Assembly (NCBI RefSeq): GCF_007971385.1
Contig: NZ_CP042434.1
Span: 2,108,001 to 2,172,000 of the forward strand
Length of the DNA stretch: 64,000 bases
Direction: 5' to 3'
Source of the DNA: Arachidicoccus ginsenosidivorans
GTDB taxonomy: Bacteria; Bacteroidota; Bacteroidia; Chitinophagales; Chitinophagaceae
Position numbers and translations under genes: made by a program. The notes beneath the pieces are model-generated. The model had not been told where the DNA came from, made no database searches, and saw nothing but the letters and a program-made list of their open reading frames with translations. Positions 45,791-54,755 of this stretch are shown one piece after another (positions within the stretch are counted from its first letter, which is position 1; each line of letters starts with the position of its first letter).

Positions 45791-47983
45791 ATGTCCTTGA
45801 GATTTGACGCTATTAGTGCTTTAACCAGCGACAACAACGCTAAAGCCGGTGTTGCTGATACAAAAGTTACCGCTATTTTTGGAGAAAATGTATTTACACT
45901 GGATAAAGCCAGATCCTTTCTGAGCAGTGAAGCTTACAAAAGCCTATTATCCAGCGTCCAAGGCGGAAAGAAAATTGACCGTAACCTGGCTAGCCAGATT
46001 GCCACAGGCATTCGTGCATGGGCAGAAAGCAAAGGTGTAACCCACTATACACACTGGTTCCAGCCACTTACTGGTACAACTGCAGAAAAACACGATTCCT
46101 TCTTTACTTTAAAAGGAGATGGTACCCCAATCGAAGAGTTTGACGGCGCAACGCTGATTCAGCAGGAACCAGATGCATCTTCCTTCCCCAATGGTGGTAT
46201 CCGTGCTACTTTTGAAGCGCGCGGTTATACCGCATGGGATCCTTCTTCGCCAGCATTCATTTATGAATTAAACGCCGGCAAGACACTATGCATCCCTACG
46301 ATATTTGTATCCTATACCGGAGAATCCCTAGACTATAAAGCACCATTGTTAAAAGCAGTGGAAGCGGTTACCAAAGCAGCGGTTGAGGTCGCCAATTTAT
46401 TTGACAAGAGCATCAGCAAAGTCACCCCAACACTCGGCTGGGAACAGGAATACTTCGTTATCGACGAAGCTCTGGCCAATGCACGCCCTGACCTGATTCA
46501 GGCGGGTCGCACGGTCTTCGGCGCTGCACCTGCCAAAGGTCAACAGCTCGATGATCATTATTTTGGTTCCATCCCTGAAAGAGTTTACGCATTTATGCGC
46601 GACTTTGAAAACGAGTCTTACAAATTAGGTATTCCATTAAGAACAAGACATAATGAAGTAGCTCCTGCACAGTTTGAAGCAGCGCCCATCTTCGAAGAAA
46701 TCAATATTGCTGTTGACCACAACATCCTGCTGATGGATGTAATGACAAGAGTAGCCAAAAGGCATAAGTTGAAAGTTTTACTGCATGAAAAACCTTTTGC
46801 GGGCATTAATGGCAGTGGTAAACATAACAACTGGAGTCTGGCAACGGATACCGGTATAAATCTGTTGGCACCGGGCAAAACCCCAAAAACCAACTTATTA
46901 TTCCTGACTTTCTTCATTAATATCATTAAGGCCGTTCATGATCATGCTGATATCTTAAGAGCCTCCATCGCCTCTGCCAGCAATGATCACCGTTTAGGGG
47001 CCAATGAAGCGCCTCCAGCCATCATCTCCGTATTTGTGGGAGAATATCTGTCTCAAGTACTGAACGATCTGGAAAAACGTGTGGGTGATAAATTTGATGA
47101 ACAGGATGAAGCCATCCTCAAATTAGACCTGCACAGATCAATCCCTGAGCTGCTGCTGGATAATACAGACAGAAACAGAACCTCTCCTTTTGCCTTCACC
47201 GGTAATAAATTTGAGTTCCGCGCGGTAGGCTCTTCGGCCAACTGCGCCAATGCCATGATTACCCTGAATACAATTATGGCCGACTCCCTGAAGAAATTCA
47301 AGACAGAAGTCGATGAACTCATCAAAGGTGGTAGCAAAAAAGAAATCGCGGTTATGCAGACGCTTCAAAAATATGTTGTTGAAAGCAAAAGCGTACTTTT
47401 TGAAGGCGATGGTTACAGTTTTGACTGGGAAAAGGAAGCTGAAAAACGCGGCCTGCCTAACGTCAAAACAACGCCTTTGGCACTGGATGCACTGTCTACA
47501 GATAAAGCAAAAGAACTCTTTGAATCCAATGGTGTATATACACACCGTGAACTGGAAGCTCGTCACGAGATTGAACTCGAAAACTATCTGAAAAAAGTGC
47601 AGATCGAAGGTCGCGTCATGGGAGACCTTGCGCTGAACCATATCATCCCTGTAGCCGTCAATTATCAAAATACCTTGGCTCAGAACATTAAAAACCTGAA
47701 AGAGCTGGGTATGGATGAACAAAGCTACAGCAGCCAGCAAGATCTGTTAAATCGCGTATCTAAGCATATTCATGTAATCTATACGAAGATTCACGAGATG
47801 ACAGAAGCGCGCAAGGTGGCCAATAATATCGAGAACATCCGCACCAGAGCCATCGCCTATGATAGCCAGGTTAAAGCTAAGTTCTTTGATGAGATCCGTT
47901 ACCATGTTGATAAATTAGAGCACTTGATCGACAATGAAAAATGGACCTTACCTAAGTACAGAGAAATGCTGTTACTCAGATAA
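45791..47983 (+). CDS. glnA: Glutamine synthetase type III
   Basis: A 730-residue cytosolic enzyme that makes glutamine from glutamate, ammonia and ATP. Length and order of motifs are those of GSIII (GlnN type): the N-terminal GSIII domain (THYTHWFQPLTGTTAEKHDS), GWEQEYFVIDE with metal-binding Glu, TRHNEVAPAQFEAAPIFEE, GSGKHNNWSLATD, and the nucleotide/glutamate site NRTSPFAFTGNKFEFR. It has its own consensus promoter and a terminator and appears monocistronic. Confidence 0.97.
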   Translation: MSLRFDAISALTSDNNAKAGVADTKVTAIFGENVFTLDKARSFLSSEAYKSLLSSVQGGKKIDRNLASQIATGIRAWAESKGVTHYTHWFQPLTGTTAEKHDSFFTLKGDGTPIEEFDGATLIQQEPDASSFPNGGIRATFEARGYTAWDPSSPAFIYELNAGKTLCIPTIFVSYTGESLDYKAPLLKAVEAVTKAAVEVANLFDKSISKVTPTLGWEQEYFVIDEALANARPDLIQAGRTVFGAAPAKGQQLDDHYFGSIPERVYAFMRDFENESYKLGIPLRTRHNEVAPAQFEAAPIFEEINIAVDHNILLMDVMTRVAKRHKLKVLLHEKPFAGINGSGKHNNWSLATDTGINLLAPGKTPKTNLLFLTFFINIIKAVHDHADILRASIASASNDHRLGANEAPPAIISVFVGEYLSQVLNDLEKRVGDKFDEQDEAILKLDLHRSIPELLLDNTDRNRTSPFAFTGNKFEFRAVGSSANCANAMITLNTIMADSLKKFKTEVDELIKGGSKKEIAVMQTLQKYVVESKSVLFEGDGYSFDWEKEAEKRGLPNVKTTPLALDALSTDKAKELFESNGVYTHRELEARHEIELENYLKKVQIEGRVMGDLALNHIIPVAVNYQNTLAQNIKNLKELGMDEQSYSSQQDLLNRVSKHIHVIYTKIHEMTEARKVANNIENIRTRAIAYDSQVKAKFFDEIRYHVDKLEHLIDNEKWTLPKYREMLLLR

Positions 47984-48016
47984 TTCACGTTTAGCGTTAA
48001 ATCCAACATACCAAGT

Positions 48017-48050
48017 AAATGCCGGCCGCATAAATAGCGTGTCGGCATTT
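48017..48050 (+). terminator. Terminator after glnA
   Basis: AAATGCCGGC (48017-48026) pairs with GTCGGCATTT (48041-48050), 35 bp after the glnA stop. Confidence 0.7.
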
Positions 48051-48174
48051 ATGCTTTCTGCGGTTTATAACCCTAACTAAAGCTCTATTTAATTATTGGA
48101 TGATACAATCCTGCCAGCCATCTTATTTCCCTAAAGGGAAGCGTATTTATTGTAAATTTTGATCATCTATCACT

Positions 48175-48182
48175 TACCTTTG
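48175..48182 (+). promoter_or_regulatory. TACCTTTG -7 box directly before rsmA
   Basis: It ends 4 bases before the ATG at 48187, and a TTG lies 22 bp upstream (48150-48152). The spacing predicts a leaderless rsmA message. Confidence 0.55.
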
Positions 48183-48186
48183 CTTT

Positions 48187-48945
48187 ATGCAAGATTATAC
48201 CCTAAAAAAGGGCCTGGGCCAGCACTTTCTAACGGATGAAAAAATCCTTGATCAGATTATGCAGGCACTCGGTCAAACCTCCTTTGAAAACCTGCTGGAA
48301 GTAGGCCCAGGTGGAGGTGCCCTAACCAGGCACCTGCTCCAGCTTACAGGTGTTGATTTTAAAGCAGTTGAGTTGGATGAGGAAAAGGTAGACTATCTGC
48401 ATAAAACCTATCCGGCATTAGAGGGAAAGGTTATACATAAAAGCGTCCTTGAAATGCAGCCGCCTTTTGAAAAAGAATTTACCCTCATCGGCAATTTTCC
48501 ATACAATATCTCTTCCCAGATTTTATTCAAGGTCCTTGACTGGAAAGCCCTGGTTCCTTCCGTATTTGGGATGTTCCAAAAAGAAGTAGCTCAGCGAATC
48601 GCCTCTAAAGAAGGCTCCAGAGATTACGGTATATTAAGTGTGCTGATCCAGGCAAATTATGACGTAACCTATCTTTTTGATGTACCCCCAGAAGCATTTA
48701 ATCCGCCGCCTAAAGTGATGAGTGGTGTTATCAGACTTACCAGAAGGGAAACCCCAGAAGCTGTCTCAAGCGATAAGCAATTTAAATTACTGGTCAAAAC
48801 GGCCTTTAACCAGCGCCGCAAAATGCTACGTAACGCAGTCAAAGGCTTGTTTGACCCTGAATTTCTAAAAGAAGATATATTTAGTAAGCGCGCAGAACAG
48901 CTCAGTGTAGCAGATTTTGCCGGGCTTAGTTATAAACTGAAATAA
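48187..48945 (+). CDS. rsmA: 16S rRNA dimethyladenosine transferase
   Basis: A 252-residue SAM-dependent methyltransferase (KsgA) that dimethylates two adjacent adenines in the 3'-terminal hairpin of 16S rRNA during small-subunit assembly. Features are LKKGLGQHFLTDE, the SAM motif EVGPGGGALTRHLL, the catalytic NFPYNISSQIL (NLPY-type) and the C-terminal FNQRRKMLRNAVKG. Length is normal. The dehydrogenase gene begins 9 bp after its stop, so they form an operon. Confidence 0.97.
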   Translation: MQDYTLKKGLGQHFLTDEKILDQIMQALGQTSFENLLEVGPGGGALTRHLLQLTGVDFKAVELDEEKVDYLHKTYPALEGKVIHKSVLEMQPPFEKEFTLIGNFPYNISSQILFKVLDWKALVPSVFGMFQKEVAQRIASKEGSRDYGILSVLIQANYDVTYLFDVPPEAFNPPPKVMSGVIRLTRRETPEAVSSDKQFKLLVKTAFNQRRKMLRNAVKGLFDPEFLKEDIFSKRAEQLSVADFAGLSYKLK

Positions 48946-48954
48946 TAAAATAAA

Positions 48955-49893
48955 GTGACAAAAAAAGTATTGATTACGGCAAAAGCCCATGATATTTTAA
49001 AATCCACCTTAGAAGCCCAAGGTTTTAAAGTAGATTATCAACCTGCCATTACGCCGGCAGAATTATTGGAGAAAATTCCTGAGATAGAGGGACTGATTGT
49101 AACCACCCGGCTTAAAATCGATAAGCCTGTTTTAGATGCGGCTGTTCAGCTAAAATGGATCGGACGCTTAGGCAGTGGCATGGAACTCATCGACGTACCC
49201 CTCGCAGAATCTAAAGGGATCACTTGTGTCAGCAGTCCAGAAGGTAATAGAAACGCCGTTGCCGAACACAACCTAGGGCTTTTGCTGAACTTACTCAACA
49301 AAATCAGCAGCAGCTTTGAACAGGTAAAAGCTCATAAGTGGATCCGTGACGCCAACAGAGGAACAGAGCTCACCGGCAAAACCGTTGGCATCATTGGTTA
49401 TGGCAATACCGGAGGCGCTTTTTGCAGATTACTGGAACCCTTTAATGTAACAGTTTTAGCACATGATAAATACAAGGAGGGCTTCGCCAAGGATTACATC
49501 CATGAGGCACAGCCTGATCAAATATTCAAATATGCAGATGTTGTTTGTATGCATGTACCGCTAACGGAGGAGACCTTCCATTATGCAAATGACGCCTTTT
49601 TCAATGCCATGGAACAAAAGCCCGTTTTTATAACGGCCTGCAGGGGGAAAGTCACCGATCTGGAGGCGCTCATTCGTGCGCTGGATAACGGGAAAATCTC
49701 CGCCGCTGGAGTAGATGTGCTTGAAAACGAAAAGCTTGATACCTATACGCAAAAGGAGTGGGATATACTCGACAACCTGGCCAGTCGTCCAAACGTTATA
49801 TTGACCCCGCACATTGCCGGATACAGCCATGAAGCCTTCTTTAAAATGTCTCAGGTGGTCCTGGAAAAGCTCGGTTTTTGGGCGCACAAATAA
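48955..49893 (+). CDS. D-isomer-specific 2-hydroxyacid dehydrogenase family protein
   Basis: A 312-residue NAD-dependent oxidoreductase with GTG start. The Rossmann motif is [20 protein letters not shown]; catalytic residues appear as ACRGKVTD (Arg), a Glu within DVLENEKLD, and the catalytic His in [11 protein letters not shown]. Length fits phosphoglycerate dehydrogenase-like enzymes without the ACT domain, so D-3-phosphoglycerate or another 2-hydroxyacid could be the substrate. It follows rsmA by 9 bp and ends at a strong terminator. Confidence 0.92.
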   Translation: MTKKVLITAKAHDILKSTLEAQGFKVDYQPAITPAELLEKIPEIEGLIVTTRLKIDKPVLDAAVQLKWIGRLGSGMELIDVPLAESKGITCVSSPEGNRNAVAEHNLGLLLNLLNKISSSFEQVKAHKWIRDANRGTELTGKTVGIIGYGNTGGAFCRLLEPFNVTVLAHDKYKEGFAKDYIHEAQPDQIFKYADVVCMHVPLTEETFHYANDAFFNAMEQKPVFITACRGKVTDLEALIRALDNGKISAAGVDVLENEKLDTYTQKEWDILDNLASRPNVILTPHIAGYSHEAFFKMSQVVLEKLGFWAHK

Positions 49894-49953
49894 GGATCAT
49901 ATTGGATATTTATTAACAAATTTTGATTTAACTTCGTAGAAATAACATTTATG

Positions 49954-49992
49954 TACAGCGCCGCAGCTTGGTTGCGGCGTTGTATTTTTTTT
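49954..49992 (+). terminator. Rho-independent terminator after the dehydrogenase
   Basis: TACAGCGCCGCA (49954-49965) pairs with TGCGGCGTTGTA (49973-49984) and is followed by eight T residues. Confidence 0.92.
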
Positions 49993-50015
49993 GTGCATAA
50001 TCAAAAATATGTCCC

Positions 50016-50489
50016 ATGAGTGAAGTAATGTATGTCTCAAAAGAGAGCTTCGAAAAAATGAAGCAAGAACTCCACGAAATGCTAACGGTGCAGCGCCCTG
50101 CAGCCTCCCGCGCCATTGCTGAGGCCAGAGAAAAGGGGGACCTCCGGGAAAATGCAGAATATGATGCCGCTAAAGAGGCACAAGGCATCCTGGAAGCAAA
50201 AATTGCAAGACTGGAGATTTTGGTGCATAGCGCCAGAATCGTGGATGAAAGCCAAATCGATACCAGCAAAGTATCTGTTTTGACTAAAGTGACTTTTACC
50301 AATATGGCTACAAAGAAAAAAAGCACTTTCCAACTGGTAGCCGAAAAAGAGGCCAACCTGAAGGAAGGCAGATTATCCGTATCCTCTCCAATTGGGCAGG
50401 GGTTACTTGGTAAAGCGGTTGGAGATGTCGCTGAAGTCAGTGTGCCCAATGGCAAGATGAAACTTAAAGTGGTATCAATTGCGCTGTAG
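50016..50489 (+). CDS. greA: Transcription elongation factor GreA
   Basis: A 157-residue factor that enters the RNA polymerase secondary channel and stimulates cleavage of backtracked transcripts. The N-terminal coiled coil carries the acidic tip GDLRENAEYDAAKEAQ with the conserved Asp and Glu, and the C-terminal FKBP-like domain contains SPIGQGLLGKAVGDVAEV. Length and sequence are normal. A terminator lies between it and the tRNA gene. Confidence 0.96.
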   Translation: MSEVMYVSKESFEKMKQELHEMLTVQRPAASRAIAEAREKGDLRENAEYDAAKEAQGILEAKIARLEILVHSARIVDESQIDTSKVSVLTKVTFTNMATKKKSTFQLVAEKEANLKEGRLSVSSPIGQGLLGKAVGDVAEVSVPNGKMKLKVVSIAL

Positions 50490-50526
50490 TCCCGAAAAGG
50501 GAGAGGCAGATGGAAAAATAAAACAG

Positions 50527-50570
50527 AAAAGATTTGACAGTACACCGTTATTGTCAAATCTTTTTTTACA
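50527..50570 (+). terminator. Terminator after greA
   Basis: AAAAGATTTGACA (50527-50539) pairs with TGTCAAATCTTTT (50552-50564), followed by further T residues. Confidence 0.88.
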
Positions 50571-50590
50571 TTTGCAACCTAACCGGAAAA

Positions 50591-50663
50591 CGGGATGTAG
50601 CGCAGCCCGGTAGCGCACACGTCTGGGGGCGTGGGGTCGCAGGTTCAAATCCTGTCATCCCGA
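50591..50663 (+). tRNA. tRNA-Pro, probable anticodon GGG, with one base missing in the anticodon loop as written
   Basis: The acceptor stem CGGGATG pairs with CATCCCG, the D-arm GCGC/GCGC and the T-arm GCAGG/CCTGT with TTCAAAT loop are intact, and the discriminator is A at 50663. The anticodon stem CACGT/GCGTG closes a loop of only six bases (CTGGGG). A normal seven-base loop CTGGGGG with anticodon GGG results if the G-run at 50625-50629 is six rather than five long. Total length is 73 instead of 74. CCA is not encoded. Confidence 0.9.
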
Positions 50664-50689
50664 CAAAATGATTTTATTATCAATTAGTT

Positions 50690-50727
50690 ACAAACTGTTC
50701 GGAGCTATTTCGGACAGTTTGTTGCTT
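50690..50727 (+). terminator. Terminator after tRNA-Pro
   Basis: ACAAACTGTTCGGA and TCGGACAGTTTGT form a stem, followed by TGCTTTTTG, 27 bp after the tRNA. Confidence 0.8.
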
Positions 50728-50812
50728 TTTGTCCTACCCTTAATCAATTAAGTAAGGTTTAAATAAAGGTACATGACTGTATTTTCTTAAAATTATTTAT
50801 TTTATCAAAAAA

Positions 50813-50872
50813 GGGAAGTGGTCTCTTAATAATCAAAATATAGAATTTTTAATTATAAAGAGATCGCTTCCC
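50813..50872 (-). terminator. Terminator of the accessory gene pair
   Basis: GGGAAGTGGTCTCTT (from 50813) pairs with AAGAGATCGCTTCCC (ending at 50872) over an AT-rich loop, just beyond the stop at 50887 on the minus strand. Confidence 0.7.
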
Positions 50873-50886
50873 ATCTATATAATACA

Positions 50887-51339
50887 CTAATCGAAAAACA
50901 CCCCTGCGTTTCTCGTCCTTTTTCTAGAAAAATCAACAGAACTTAACACCTTCTTATTTAACTCTTCAGAATAAGGAAGAGTTGGTTTAGGCTTAAATAG
51001 TATTGCAAAACTCCCATTCATATCAAATTTTGCCAGACCAATATTATATTTTTGAAATAACTCAATATTAGCTAAGGCATTTCCTACAGTGGCTTCTGGC
51101 AAAACAACATAACTAGTGTTTGAAAACATTTTATATCTAAATGCCTGCTTTGCAGCTCTCTGCCAATTCTTCAATTTTAATTCAAAAGCTATTACTGAAG
51201 TCTCCTTTTTTTGTTTTACGTAAAATAGAAAATCTGGAACGCCAAAGAGTCCTTGACATTCTTTGATAAAGGTACTTCCAAAATTAGCTTTAAGATATTG
51301 CTCGAATTTCAGCGACATATCTAATTCTGTTTCAAACAT
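50887..51339 (-). CDS. PD-(D/E)XK nuclease-like protein of unknown function
   Basis: A 150-residue protein. The pattern GVPDFLFYV ... VIAFELKLKNWQRAAKQAFRYK resembles the PD-(D/E)XK core (Asp, then Glu-x-Lys), followed by a helix with Gln/Arg and a strand (SYVVLP), as in restriction-like endonucleases and Holliday-junction or transposase-associated nucleases. No precise family is recognised. It lies in an AT-rich patch after tRNA-Pro, a common insertion site. Its ATG overlaps the stop of a small upstream frame (51332-51334), so the two are probably translated together. It may belong to a defence or mobile module, but this is inference. Confidence 0.7.
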   Translation of the reverse strand: MFETELDMSLKFEQYLKANFGSTFIKECQGLFGVPDFLFYVKQKKETSVIAFELKLKNWQRAAKQAFRYKMFSNTSYVVLPEATVGNALANIELFQKYNIGLAKFDMNGSFAILFKPKPTLPYSEELNKKVLSSVDFSRKRTRNAGVFFD

Positions 51340-51569
51340 AATTAATTTTCAATTTCTTTTTTAAACGTATTAATAACATTGTACCAGGTAGGCAAATGCG
51401 AACAGTGGGTCCGCTACTATAATCTTCTTTTTCAAGGTTATCTAAAACATTTTGCGCTCGATGCACCGAAGTTCTAAAGCAAGCATTAGATTTAAATTTT
51501 TACTTCTGTCATCCAGAAAGTAAACATGCCAAATTTTCATTTTTCATTATAGTCTTTTAAAAACGACAT
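51332..51569 (-). pseudogene. Small protein gene (69-79 residues) overlapping the nuclease-like gene; two frame breaks
   Basis: Reading the minus strand, MKIWHVYFLDDRSKN begins at ATG 51540 and runs on as LNLMLALELR. The next segment, VHRAQNVLDNLEKEDYSS then VRICLPGTMLLIRLKKKL, is in another frame and ends at TGA 51334-51332, inside the start of the next gene. One missing base near 51466 joins them. A second missing A in the T-run at 51540-51544 (plus strand) would extend the gene to an ATG at 51569 (MSFLKDYNEK) preceded by GGGGG. The overlap and the protein-like sequence support a real small gene. No family is recognised. Confidence 0.5.
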
Positions 51570-51623
51570 AGCCCCCTTTTCTATCTGCATTCTTCGGAAT
51601 TAATAATAACCCCTAAAATTTTA

Positions 51624-52007
51624 GTGGATAACCAAGTAAATTTACATTTTCCCTTGTCTGTAACAAAGCTACAGCAATTTTCAATAAAAAGTGATAACCT
51701 CTATTTTGACAATATTATTGATGCAGTTACTACTTTAAAGTATAATAAGAGCTTATGTTTTGGGGAAAACAAATCTTTCCCACAATTAATTTCTAATGCG
51801 GGGAAACCCTTGCCGAGAAGTTGGAGGAGATGCTAATGGAACCTAAGCAGCGTGCACTCAGAACGGGAAAACCAGAAAAAACAATTACAGCAATTTTAAA
51901 AGGTGACAGTTCAATCACTCATAAAAATGCCCAATCAATTTGAAAATGTTACTAAAACATCTGCAAATTTCTGGCTGATTAATCAAAAAGGATATGATTG
52001 TTTATAA
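51624..52007 (+). pseudogene. HigA-like XRE antitoxin remnant
   Basis: The stretch GETLAEKLEEMLMEPKQRAL with RTGKPEKTITAILKGDSSIT matches the helix-turn-helix of HigA-type antitoxins, and QFENVTKTSANFWLINQKGYD matches their C-terminal part. The pieces lie in different frames. One G added to GGGG at 51800-51803 links an upstream frame (GTG at 51624, ending SFPQLISNAG) to the HTH part, and a change in AAAAA at 51923-51927 links the HTH to the C-terminal part, which stops early at 52005-52007. No intact HigB toxin is visible nearby. Either a decayed gene or one damaged by base-calling errors. Confidence 0.6.
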
Positions 52008-52162
52008 TCCTGCAGAACTATTGAAGGACTCAGGTAACCATTACACCAAACCTGGCTGGTTATTCCCTTTTTCTTTTCGCCATAGCAAAGAAAAACCCGG
52101 TTGTCAATTTTTCAGGTATATTTGACTGTTAACTGATTAACAAATAACCTTGTTTTACCGAT

Positions 52163-53197
52163 ATGAGTAAAATGACCATAAAAGTTCTAGCGGCTCACTT
52201 GGGGCTGTCAATATCCACAATATCCAAGGCATTGAAGGATAGTCACGAAATAAGTGCGACCACCAAAAGTAAGGTACTGCAGGCTGCCGCCGAAATGGGG
52301 TATATTCCTAATCCTTATGCCAGCAGCCTCAGAAAACAGAAAAGCAAAACCATCGCCGTCATTATCCCTGAGGTCTCTGACAGCTTTTTTGCGCAGGCAA
52401 TCAATGGCATAGAGACCGTTGCTACTTTAATGCAATACCATACGCTTATTTATTTATCTCATGATAGTTTCCAGGTGGAAAAAGAAATAATAAAACATTG
52501 TTCCAATGGACGAGTTGATGGGGTATTGATTTCTGTTTCTAAACAGACTACGGATACCCTTCACTTTGACCTACTAAAAAAAAGCAATATACCTTTTGTA
52601 TTTTTTGATCGTGATCTGGAAAACTATGAAGCCCCCAAGGTTTTGACCAATGATTTTGAGTCCGGCTACCTTGCAGCAAGACATTTGTTTTCAATGGGAT
52701 GCTCACATCCAGTCTTTTTATCTCCTTCGGATAGCCTAAGCGTATGCAACAGGCGCTACGATGGTTTTGTAAAAGCGTCCGAAGAAGTTGGTTTAATAAA
52801 CCAACCCAATAATTTCAAAGTTGTGGATTGCCATCAACAACCAGAAAATATTACCAGCCAAATAATACAAATATTGCAAAAAGACAGCAACATAGCCGGC
52901 ATTATCGCCTCGGTAGAAGATCTGGCAATTCACGGCTATTTGGCATGCCTGGAACTAAAGCTGCAAATACCTAATGACATACTACTTATTGGCTTTACTT
53001 CCATCAAAACGGCAGACCTTTTTAGTCCGACACTTACAACAATAACACAACCCGCCTTTGAAATCGGCAAACGAGCCGCTACAATATTATTCGAATTAAT
53101 TGATAACAAAGGCGCGCAACCTAGCAATTATCCAGTTATTTTACCTTCTACTTTAATCCAAAGAGCCTCCACAGGCAACCTGACAAAAAAAGCATAG
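52163..53197 (+). CDS. LacI-family transcriptional regulator
   Basis: A 344-residue repressor/activator. The N-terminal HTH and hinge are clear (MTIKVLAAHLGLSISTISKAL, then GYIPNPYASSLRKQKSKTIAVI), followed by a periplasmic-binding-protein-like sugar-sensing domain (NDFESGYLAARHLFSMGC, LLIGFTSIKTADLFSP, TITQPAFEIGKRAA). It is convergent with the GH28-type gene and belongs to the sugar-utilisation locus. A LacI-type palindrome at 63275-63288 in the divergent promoter region is a candidate target. The effector is probably a breakdown product of the target glycan. Confidence 0.95.
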   Translation: MSKMTIKVLAAHLGLSISTISKALKDSHEISATTKSKVLQAAAEMGYIPNPYASSLRKQKSKTIAVIIPEVSDSFFAQAINGIETVATLMQYHTLIYLSHDSFQVEKEIIKHCSNGRVDGVLISVSKQTTDTLHFDLLKKSNIPFVFFDRDLENYEAPKVLTNDFESGYLAARHLFSMGCSHPVFLSPSDSLSVCNRRYDGFVKASEEVGLINQPNNFKVVDCHQQPENITSQIIQILQKDSNIAGIIASVEDLAIHGYLACLELKLQIPNDILLIGFTSIKTADLFSPTLTTITQPAFEIGKRAATILFELIDNKGAQPSNYPVILPSTLIQRASTGNLTKKA

Positions 53198-53216
53198 AAT
53201 AAAAGCAGCTAATAGC

Positions 53217-54661
53217 CTATTTCCAAATAAGACGCCTTACTTTGTTTTGATATAAGGAGTCTCCATAATAAGCAGGTTTATGTTCTCCCCAGGTTACCGA
53301 ACAGTTCCTGACGGTGATTTTCCCTGCTCTATCAAAATAAAAACCTGCCGTCTTACCTTTAACGAAGCCTTCGACCTCGGCTGGTCGCCGGTCATAAATT
53401 CCACCCGGGAAGGTTGTTGTCTTATCGATATGCACATCCACATTGTCAAATACAATATTGTCTATTTTATCTAATGATTCACCACTGACATAAACCCCGT
53501 TTTCACTATTACATTTGATATTTGTAAAATAGATATTACAAATCTTTCCGACACGGCCTTGCAAAGCCCCATCAGGGAACCTCATACTCGCATCCTTATT
53601 AGTAGACATAGCCCGGCGATAGGCAGTAACATATATTGGCTCTGCTTTACCCCACCAGACATCACTAAAAAGTCTTCCCTCAATAATCATATTAGAAAAA
53701 AGCACATTTTCCACGACGCCTTCATCCCTGTTCTGAATACCAATGCCTCTATTGCTATTGCTGATAATGCAATTATTAAAAACAACATTGCGGATGGTGT
53801 CCATATTTTCGGAACCAATCTTAATAGCGCAACTTCTGGACGTAAGCAGGCAATTGGCTACTGTAATATTTTCGCAACGTCCAAAATTTGCATATTCCCT
53901 TCTGTTTTTAAGGCAGATACAATCATCACCACTTTCTATATGGCAATCGCTGATCCTTACATTTTTGCTGTGATCAATATCAATGCCGTCACTATTGCGA
54001 ACTTTTAAATTGTTTATAAGCGAAACGCCACTGATCACAACATCTCCACAACCAACCAAATGAATCGTCCAATAAGCAGCGTTAACTATTTGAACATTAT
54101 GTATTCTGATATTTTGTCCATCAATCAAGGTTAAAACATGGGGCCTGGGATCTACCTCTTCGAACGGCTTCAATGCATAAGAATCATCCAATTCTGCACC
54201 CATAAACGAGACTCCATTTCCATCAATTATTCCCTTACCAGTAATACTAAAATTTTTATATGCTCGCCGCTGATCCACATGGTTCCCTCTGCCTTATTAG
54301 CTCTAAATGCGCTTAGGGTATATACCTTCGGATCAGGGTTTGCCTGTAGTCTGACGCCGCCATTTATATGGAGATCGAAATTAGATTTTACGGTTATGTG
54401 TCCTGTCATAAAAATATTACCCATACCCGAGTCAGTTCCATCAAACAAAACCTGCCCTCCACCTGCCTTACTACATGCATCTATTGCCTTTTGAATGGCC
54501 AAGGCATTGTCCGTTTTCCCGTCTGAAACAGCCCCGTATTCACGGACGTTATATACATGTTTCTGGACCGCGCCATTGGCCCTGGTATTTTGGAGCGTCC
54601 ATCCAGACATTAGCAAAACGGCTAAAATGATCTTTATTCCCTGACTGTACTTTCTATTCAT
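53217..54661 (-). pseudogene. GH28-type right-handed beta-helix protein (polygalacturonase-like), single-base frame break
   Basis: From ATG 54661 a signal peptide (IKIILAVLLMSGWTLQNTRA) is followed by the pectate-lyase-like start VYNVREYGAVSDGKTDNALA. The frame breaks at GEHIK and continues in another as NFSITGKGIIDGNGVSF; adding one A to the A-run complementary to 54253-54257 joins them to about 481 residues. The GH28 blocks NSDGIDID and SGDDCICLKN, with candidate catalytic Asp residues, are present. The usual GHG with catalytic-site His reads SRSCAIKIGSE, and RIKT is not evident. It may cleave galacturonate-containing or other alpha-linked glycans, or be a divergent member. Last gene of the minus-strand locus. 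Confidence 0.82.
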
Positions 54662-54755
54662 TTTCTTTAAACACATTTATCTTCTTTGATTTAACCTGCC
54701 ATGTAAATCGGGTATTTCTGCCAGGGGAATTAATAAATAATCCCCCACATTATAA

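Noticed and set aside
47138..47740. 200-codon open frame antisense to glnA
   Set aside because: It lies wholly inside the well-supported glutamine synthetase gene, is rich in Phe, Cys and His as expected of a shadow frame, and matches no family.
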